Shown here in pieces: positions 59,854 through 64,000 of a stretch of DNA of 64,000 bases. How positions within the stretch are numbered: position 1 is the stretch's first letter; every line of letters begins with the position of its first letter. Source of the stretch: JAUVUV01 sp964548275 (GTDB taxonomy: Bacteria; Gemmatimonadota; Glassbacteria; GWA2-58-10); contig CAZJQI010000006.1 in NCBI GenBank assembly GCA_964548275.1, forward strand, positions 1 through 64,000, in the 5' to 3' direction. The notes beneath the pieces were generated by a model that saw only the letters and a program-made list of their open reading frames with translations, ran no database searches and had not been told where the DNA came from. Made by a program: the position numbers and the translations under genes.

Positions 59854-61248
59854 TTATTTTACATTTACCAGGGCCACCCAGCGCCCATGTCCGGGAGTTC
59901 CCAGCGGCAACATGGGTGTGGCCTCGATCCCGTAAGGCTGTTGCCAGGCGAGGTATTCTGCATCGAACCAGCGTACTTCGAATCTTGCGCCTTCAGGAGC
60001 ACCTCGCGGATCGAGCAGCACCCGGCCGCCGTCCGGGAACACCACCGCCCAGCAGCGTCCTTCACAGGCCAGACAATAGGCCTCGTCCTCGGCGCGGTCT
60101 TTAAGCAGGCGGTCCTGGACAGCGCTCCTGAATATGTCGAAATGAGCAAGGATCTCACGGATTCCCCGGATCGCTCGCCGGGCATTGTGGTTGATCCCGA
60201 TACCGTGCCCGGCCGGCGTGGGCCGATGGAATCGGGTGCTCGCACAGCCACCCCAGACATTACCCCAGAACCGGCTCACCGCCAGGCGGGAATTGAGCCA
60301 GCGTTCCCCGCCCCTCATAGCGTAAACCTTGGTATTGTTGATCGGGCGGGGATTATCGGCTATACGCTCACGCACATAGGCCAGGGCGTCCTGATGACGC
60401 TGGCCCTCCTGCCAGTTGTTCTGGCTGATATCGATAAAGTTGTAGGTTTCCGGGTAGTCGATTGTGTAAAGGTGCCACTCGTGTTTCAGGTCCCAGGGGT
60501 CCCACATCTCGGTTACACAAACTTCCTTGCCAGCCTCCAACGCTTTTTTCTTTATATAATCCGCCCAGTACTCACCCCAGCGAGGGTCCGCACTGGTTTC
60601 GTTGTCCATTGCATAGAGCACGTTATCGTACTTGAAAGTATAAGAGAGGATCTTGTCGACAAAGCGCTCCTGATAGGGTAGTACCACCTTGTTGTTCATA
60701 TACTTGGGAACAGTGCGGAAAAAGGGGTTGTCCGCCCTGGTGGGATGGCTTCTGTTTACCGTGGGCAGGCCGCTTTCCTCAGGCGCATAATTGATATTGT
60801 ACCCGGGATTGAATGGGTTGAAATATGTCCAGTTGTCGCGGTAGTAGTTGAACGTGGCCCAGATTTCCACCTGCACCACTACGTTTCGGCGTGAGGCGGC
60901 CTCGATCAGCCGGGAGAAACGATCCCAGTATTCAGGATTGAAACGGTTGAGGTCATATTTATCGCCCACTTTAGCGAACGGCCAGGGCCGGGTTGTATCG
61001 CTGGAGGCCATCGTGTTGCGGATCACGTTGCCCCCGCAGGCGACCAGGGTGTCGAGCTGCTGTTCAAATCCCTCGTACTGGAAAAGGTCGTCATCAATCG
61101 ACCCACCAAGCAGAAGAGTCGTCTTGCCCTGGAATTCCCAGTAGTATGGGTTCTCCGGCCAGGGCCTAATCCCCTGGGCGAATGTGGAACTCGCCATGAC
61201 AGCGGCGAATAAAACAATCCGGGCCGAATTGTATGGAATTTTCTTCAT
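59854..61248 (-). CDS. Exported GH5-like glycoside hydrolase (cellulase-like)
   Basis: 464 residues. A signal peptide (ARIVLFAAVMASSTFAQG) is followed by a TIM barrel (about 25-380): FQGKTTLLLGGSIDDDLFQ, CGGNVIRNTMASSD, WDRFSRLIEAASRRNVVVQV, and the likely acid/base Glu in YAMDNETSADP. A later Glu in CVTEMWDPWD is a nucleophile candidate. A C-terminal beta-domain follows (RVLLDPRGAPEGARF). This matches the DUF4038/GH5-like cellulase relatives. GGGGAG precedes the ATG at 61248. It follows the aldolase-like gene by 49 bp on the same strand. Confidence 0.8.
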   Translation of the reverse strand: MKKIPYNSARIVLFAAVMASSTFAQGIRPWPENPYYWEFQGKTTLLLGGSIDDDLFQYEGFEQQLDTLVACGGNVIRNTMASSDTTRPWPFAKVGDKYDLNRFNPEYWDRFSRLIEAASRRNVVVQVEIWATFNYYRDNWTYFNPFNPGYNINYAPEESGLPTVNRSHPTRADNPFFRTVPKYMNNKVVLPYQERFVDKILSYTFKYDNVLYAMDNETSADPRWGEYWADYIKKKALEAGKEVCVTEMWDPWDLKHEWHLYTIDYPETYNFIDISQNNWQEGQRHQDALAYVRERIADNPRPINNTKVYAMRGGERWLNSRLAVSRFWGNVWGGCASTRFHRPTPAGHGIGINHNARRAIRGIREILAHFDIFRSAVQDRLLKDRAEDEAYCLACEGRCWAVVFPDGGRVLLDPRGAPEGARFEVRWFDAEYLAWQQPYGIEATPMLPLGTPGHGRWVALVNVK

Positions 61249-61297
61249 TTTCACACTCCCCACAATTTTGGGAAAAAGCAGATAGCGCAATTATCAT

Positions 61298-62374
61298 CTA
61301 GTGGATTTTACCCTGGGCGGCAACATGCCAGATTTCTTCCACTCTGCCGTTCCGGACACCATAGAGCAAATGGTGCATGTTCACTGTGGTGCAGGCATGG
61401 TTCGGGATCACGTCCACCAGGTCGCCAGCGCCGGGAGAGAAACCGCTGCTCTCAAGTTTCAGGTAGCCGTGTTCCTCGTTCATCTTCTCGCAAAGCACCT
61501 CCGGGCACTGCACCAGCCGACCGAAACCTGAACCATGTATACTCGCCGCGTCTGAAAAAGTCTTGCTGCCACCATCGATTATCGCTCCTCCCTCCACCGA
61601 GGTGCTGACTATCCGGCAGCGCACTTTCAGGGCGCAGTCTTCCCAGGCGGCAGCACCGATTCTCACGCAGTTGCAGTCGTAAAAAATGTAGGTTCCGGGC
61701 CGTATCTCGGTAACACCGGGCAGCAGATGGGAATAAAAGGCGGTCGGCGTGCTGCCTCCTGAGACCACAGACAGGGTGAGGCCTGCTTTATCATACTCAG
61801 CAATCGCCGAGCTTATGCTTTCACCCATGCATTCGATAGTTCCCTCCTGGATTTCCCTGATATGTCCAGGGTATATCATCAGCCCCTTTACCGGTATGCC
61901 GGTCTCGGCAATGCGAGTCAGGCTCTTCGGGAGGTTTTCATCGATTGGCAGCCCGGTGCGGCTGGAGCCCAGATCAACCTCTACGAGCAGGGAGATTTGC
62001 TTTGCGGCCTTCCCCATCCCATTGGCGAGAGCGCGCGCGTGCTCGACACTGTCCGTGGCGATCGCAACTGTTGCGTGCCTGATCAGTTCGGCCAGCCTTC
62101 GCCACTTGTGCTCACCCCACACAGGATAGGCGATCAGGATATTATCCAGCCCGGCAGAGGCCATCACCTCGGCCTCGGTCACCTTGGCCGAGGTGATCCC
62201 CACCGCCCCGGAGGAGAGCTGGCGATAGGCCAGTTCCGGGACCTTATGGGTCTTGATATGCGGCCTGAGAGCAAGGCCGTGCTTTTTACAGTAGTTGCCC
62301 ATGCGTGCGAGATTTCGCTCCATCACATCCAGGTCGACCCACGCGGCAGGTGTGTCCAGTTCTCCGAGTTTCAT
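61298..62374 (-). CDS. D-threonine-aldolase / D-serine-dehydratase-like PLP enzyme
   Basis: 358 residues of the fold type III alanine-racemase superfamily. The start LGELDTPAAWVDLDVMERN and the motif LRPHIKTHKVPELA (about residues 36-49, with the PLP-lysine) are diagnostic for the DTA/DSD1 group; LVEVDLGSSRTGLP and SGGSTPTAFY also fit. The C-terminal beta-domain ends with NHACTTVNMHHLLYGV, whose Cys and His bind the divalent metal. It cleaves D-3-hydroxyamino acids or dehydrates D-serine. GGAAGGG precedes the ATG. It lies 60 bp after the C_GCAxxG_C_C gene and 49 bp before the GH5-like gene, so the three may be one operon. Confidence 0.92.
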   Translation of the reverse strand: MKLGELDTPAAWVDLDVMERNLARMGNYCKKHGLALRPHIKTHKVPELAYRQLSSGAVGITSAKVTEAEVMASAGLDNILIAYPVWGEHKWRRLAELIRHATVAIATDSVEHARALANGMGKAAKQISLLVEVDLGSSRTGLPIDENLPKSLTRIAETGIPVKGLMIYPGHIREIQEGTIECMGESISSAIAEYDKAGLTLSVVSGGSTPTAFYSHLLPGVTEIRPGTYIFYDCNCVRIGAAAWEDCALKVRCRIVSTSVEGGAIIDGGSKTFSDAASIHGSGFGRLVQCPEVLCEKMNEEHGYLKLESSGFSPGAGDLVDVIPNHACTTVNMHHLLYGVRNGRVEEIWHVAAQGKIH

Positions 62375-62434
62375 CAGACCCTTCCAATGTTTTTCTTACT
62401 TACGGTTTAATGCGCTCTGCGATAGCGGCCTTTC

Positions 62435-62911
62435 TCAATCGGATAGTACCTCTTCAAGGATCCGGGCGGCATCGGCGACAAAATCCGGACAGATTTTTGA
62501 AAAGAGGTCTTTTTCCCGGGCCTCTTTCAGCCCCTCTTCCGTGCTGAGATCACAGCCGAGAATCCCCCTGCAGGTCACTGAGCCGTGCAGGGCCTTGAAC
62601 TTTTCAAAAAGCTCCCGGACTCTACGGTAGGTTTCCTCTTTTACTTTCCTTGATTGCGTGTCGCCCTCTATGCCTGTTTTCAGCCCGATTGTCAGAACCG
62701 CGCCGCTGACCGCACCGCAGACCTCTCCCCCCCGGCCCATGCCGCCGCCCAGGCCCATGGCCAATTCGAGGGCAAGTTGCCGGTCAATGCCGTAGGACGT
62801 CCCGTAGGTGGCCAGGATCGCCTGGGCGCAGTTACTTCCTTGGCGGAAACGGGAAACAGCTTCTTTTACTTTGCTCAATTCCGGCTGACCTCTTTCAATA
62901 TTTAAAGCCAT
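62435..62911 (-). CDS. C_GCAxxG_C_C family protein
   Basis: 158 residues with the Cys pattern of this family: GSNCAQAIL, GEVCGAVSGAV (the GCAxxG core), TCRGILGCDL and KICPDF. The cysteines are thought to bind a metal or redox cofactor, and in many genomes these proteins are near redox or transport genes. Function unknown. The ATG at 62911 lacks a strong ribosome-binding site. It is upstream of the D-threonine-aldolase-like gene on the same strand and follows repeat copy 3. Confidence 0.92.
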   Translation of the reverse strand: MALNIERGQPELSKVKEAVSRFRQGSNCAQAILATYGTSYGIDRQLALELAMGLGGGMGRGGEVCGAVSGAVLTIGLKTGIEGDTQSRKVKEETYRRVRELFEKFKALHGSVTCRGILGCDLSTEEGLKEAREKDLFSKICPDFVADAARILEEVLSD

Positions 62912-62947
62912 CGATCTTTTGAATAACCACTACCAGTATCCCAATTT

Positions 62948-63157
62948 AGCCCGGATTATTCATGAAACCCAGACCTTGACAGGGTTAATCACTTATTTTC
63001 AGTTTTTTATCAGCCACCGAGGGAGGGGGCGGCGTCTGTGCGACTGAAGTCGCACAGACCGTTGCGCTTTTGCGCAACGGCGCGCATTTCATGCGCCCGC
63101 CGCCCCCCAGGCCCCGGGGAAACATAACGTCTTACCAATTTATGAATAATCCGGGCT
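62948..63157 (+). repeat. 210-bp structured interspersed repeat, copy 3
   Basis: The best-preserved copy. The ends AGCCCGGATTATTCATGAA (62948-62966) and TTTATGAATAATCCGGGCT (63139-63157) are inverted over 19 bp with one mismatch and are flanked by T on the left and A on the right, making TA at each junction. The core stem GGGGGCGGCG/CGCCGCCCCC encloses GTCTGTGCGACT-GA-AGTCGCACAGAC, GTTGCGC-TTTT-GCGCAAC and GCGCAT-TTC-ATGCGC. Confidence 0.92.
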
Positions 63158-63210
63158 AGAAGGATAATCAATAATTTTTGAATATAATCTATTAATACTA
63201 TCCAGGTGAA

Positions 63211-63999
63211 TCATTCATACTGAAGCCTGGCCATGGCCCCCAGAAAGAAAACCGCCATTCCGGCTACTGCAATCCAGCCAGCCGCAGCAGCCCCGGCCGA
63301 ACCGGCGAACACCCCTGCCAGAAACAGAGCGCAGCCAGCAAACATCAACCCCAGCCACAAGCGACCGGGCAAAGACACAGGCCACAGGTTGTATATCTTT
63401 CCCGATTCGCTCTCCTCTTCACTGACCTTCTTCATCGACCAGACAGTGCGCACTTTCTCCGGATCAGGTGCAGCTGTCAGCAGGCTTACAATCACGCAGA
63501 CAACCAGGGCACCGAGAGCACTGGCCAATGTACCGGCCAGCATATGGTTTCGGGCAAACCACGAGCCTGGATCAAGCCCGAAAGCCTGAGCGTATTTGAA
63601 CGGGAAAAGCACCGCCGCGCCGATCAGGATACCGCCCAGGTATCCACAGAAAGCGCCCTTGCTGCTGGCCCTGCGCCAGAGCAGCCCCATGAGCACCGCA
63701 ATCACGAAAAGCGGCATATCCATGAAACTGATCACGGTAAGATAGGCCTCTACCGCATTTTCGAAAAACGGTATAAGGAAGGAGAAAAAAATCATCAGCA
63801 CGCCGATAATCAGGGTGACCATGCGAATGATCCAGAGCACCTCGCGGCCGGAGACCTTGCGCCTTATCAGGTTGCGATAGATATCATTGGTAAAAATGGT
63901 TGCCGCACTGGTGAGATTTGCATCGATTGTCGAGAACTGAGAAGCCAGCAGACCCACGCAAACCATGCCCATCAGGCCCATTGGCAGGAGGTTGACCAT
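63211..63999 (-). CDS. Sodium:solute symporter, C-terminal part (cut by window edge)
   Basis: The frame enters from the right edge and holds the last 262 residues of an SSS-family symporter: VGLLASQFSTIDANLTSAATIFTND is the conserved helix-8/9 region that includes sodium-site residues, followed by five or six membrane segments. Such symporters take up sugars, amino acids or acids with sodium. The N-terminal half lies outside the window, so the substrate class cannot be judged. Confidence 0.93.
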   Translation of the reverse strand: MVNLLPMGLMGMVCVGLLASQFSTIDANLTSAATIFTNDIYRNLIRRKVSGREVLWIIRMVTLIIGVLMIFFSFLIPFFENAVEAYLTVISFMDMPLFVIAVLMGLLWRRASSKGAFCGYLGGILIGAAVLFPFKYAQAFGLDPGSWFARNHMLAGTLASALGALVVCVIVSLLTAAPDPEKVRTVWSMKKVSEEESESGKIYNLWPVSLPGRLWLGLMFAGCALFLAGVFAGSAGAAAAGWIAVAGMAVFFLGAMARLQYE

Positions 64000-64000
64000 C

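Overview
The window looks like the chromosome of a Gram-negative, probably uncultivated heterotroph. It has an outer-membrane barrel, several lipoproteins, twin-arginine (Tat) exported enzymes, a type I dockerin-like calcium repeat and many secreted sugar, ester, sulfate-ester and peptide hydrolases. This mix fits a candidate phylum of the FCB superphylum (Latescibacteria, Glassbacteria or Zixibacteria-like) or a neighbouring group. That placement is inference from gene content and protein style, because no rRNA is present.

Layout. At 72-3176 (minus) is an overlapping three-gene operon: a BadF/BcrA-type ASKHA ATPase, a PP-loop/NFACT-R fusion of the ThiI-like kind, and mnmE. At 3425-14126 are a PGRP-fold amidase, rubrerythrin, a class V aminotransferase with an exported esterase, a Tat-exported Gfo/Idh/MocA oxidoreductase, an EamA transporter and a large spermidine-synthase-like membrane protein. 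At 15324 is tRNA-Phe, and the stretch from there to about 21880 behaves as a tRNA-integrated island: the last 13 bases of the tRNA are repeated at 21868-21880. The island carries an AT-rich three-gene cassette (TIGR04255-like plus two unrecognised genes) with its own promoter and terminator, a broken amidohydrolase, an exported hydrolase, a Tat-exported fucose-isomerase-like protein and a lipoprotein. No integrase is visible.

From 21955 to 49021 lies a catabolic stretch: gamma-glutamyltransferase, a double-domain esterase, a sulfatase with an exported TudS-like desulfidase, P1, M49 and M14 peptidases, a dockerin/DUF4832 protein, a GH116 glycosidase with a lipoprotein partner, a CocE-type hydrolase and a CehA/McbA-like protein. 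Endonuclease V, ManC and a methyltransferase lie among them. From 49120 to 55919 are a radical SAM protein, a 1438-residue multi-PAS histidine kinase and a response regulator with an N-terminal MerR/excisionase-type DNA-binding domain. The last part (56417-63999) holds an FAD oxidoreductase, a NodIJ-like ABC exporter, a GH5-like glycosidase, a D-threonine-aldolase-like enzyme, a C_GCAxxG_C_C protein and the end of a sodium:solute symporter.

The strongest unexplained signals are two. The first is a 210-bp repeat present three times in the same orientation (8723, 40581, 62948). It has long inverted ends and a conserved three-hairpin core closed by a GC stem, which suggests a TA-inserting MITE or a mobile structured RNA. 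The second is the AT-rich TIGR04255-like cassette inside the tRNA-Phe island, a candidate for an undescribed defence or conflict module. All functions are read from sequence motifs only; no searches were run.
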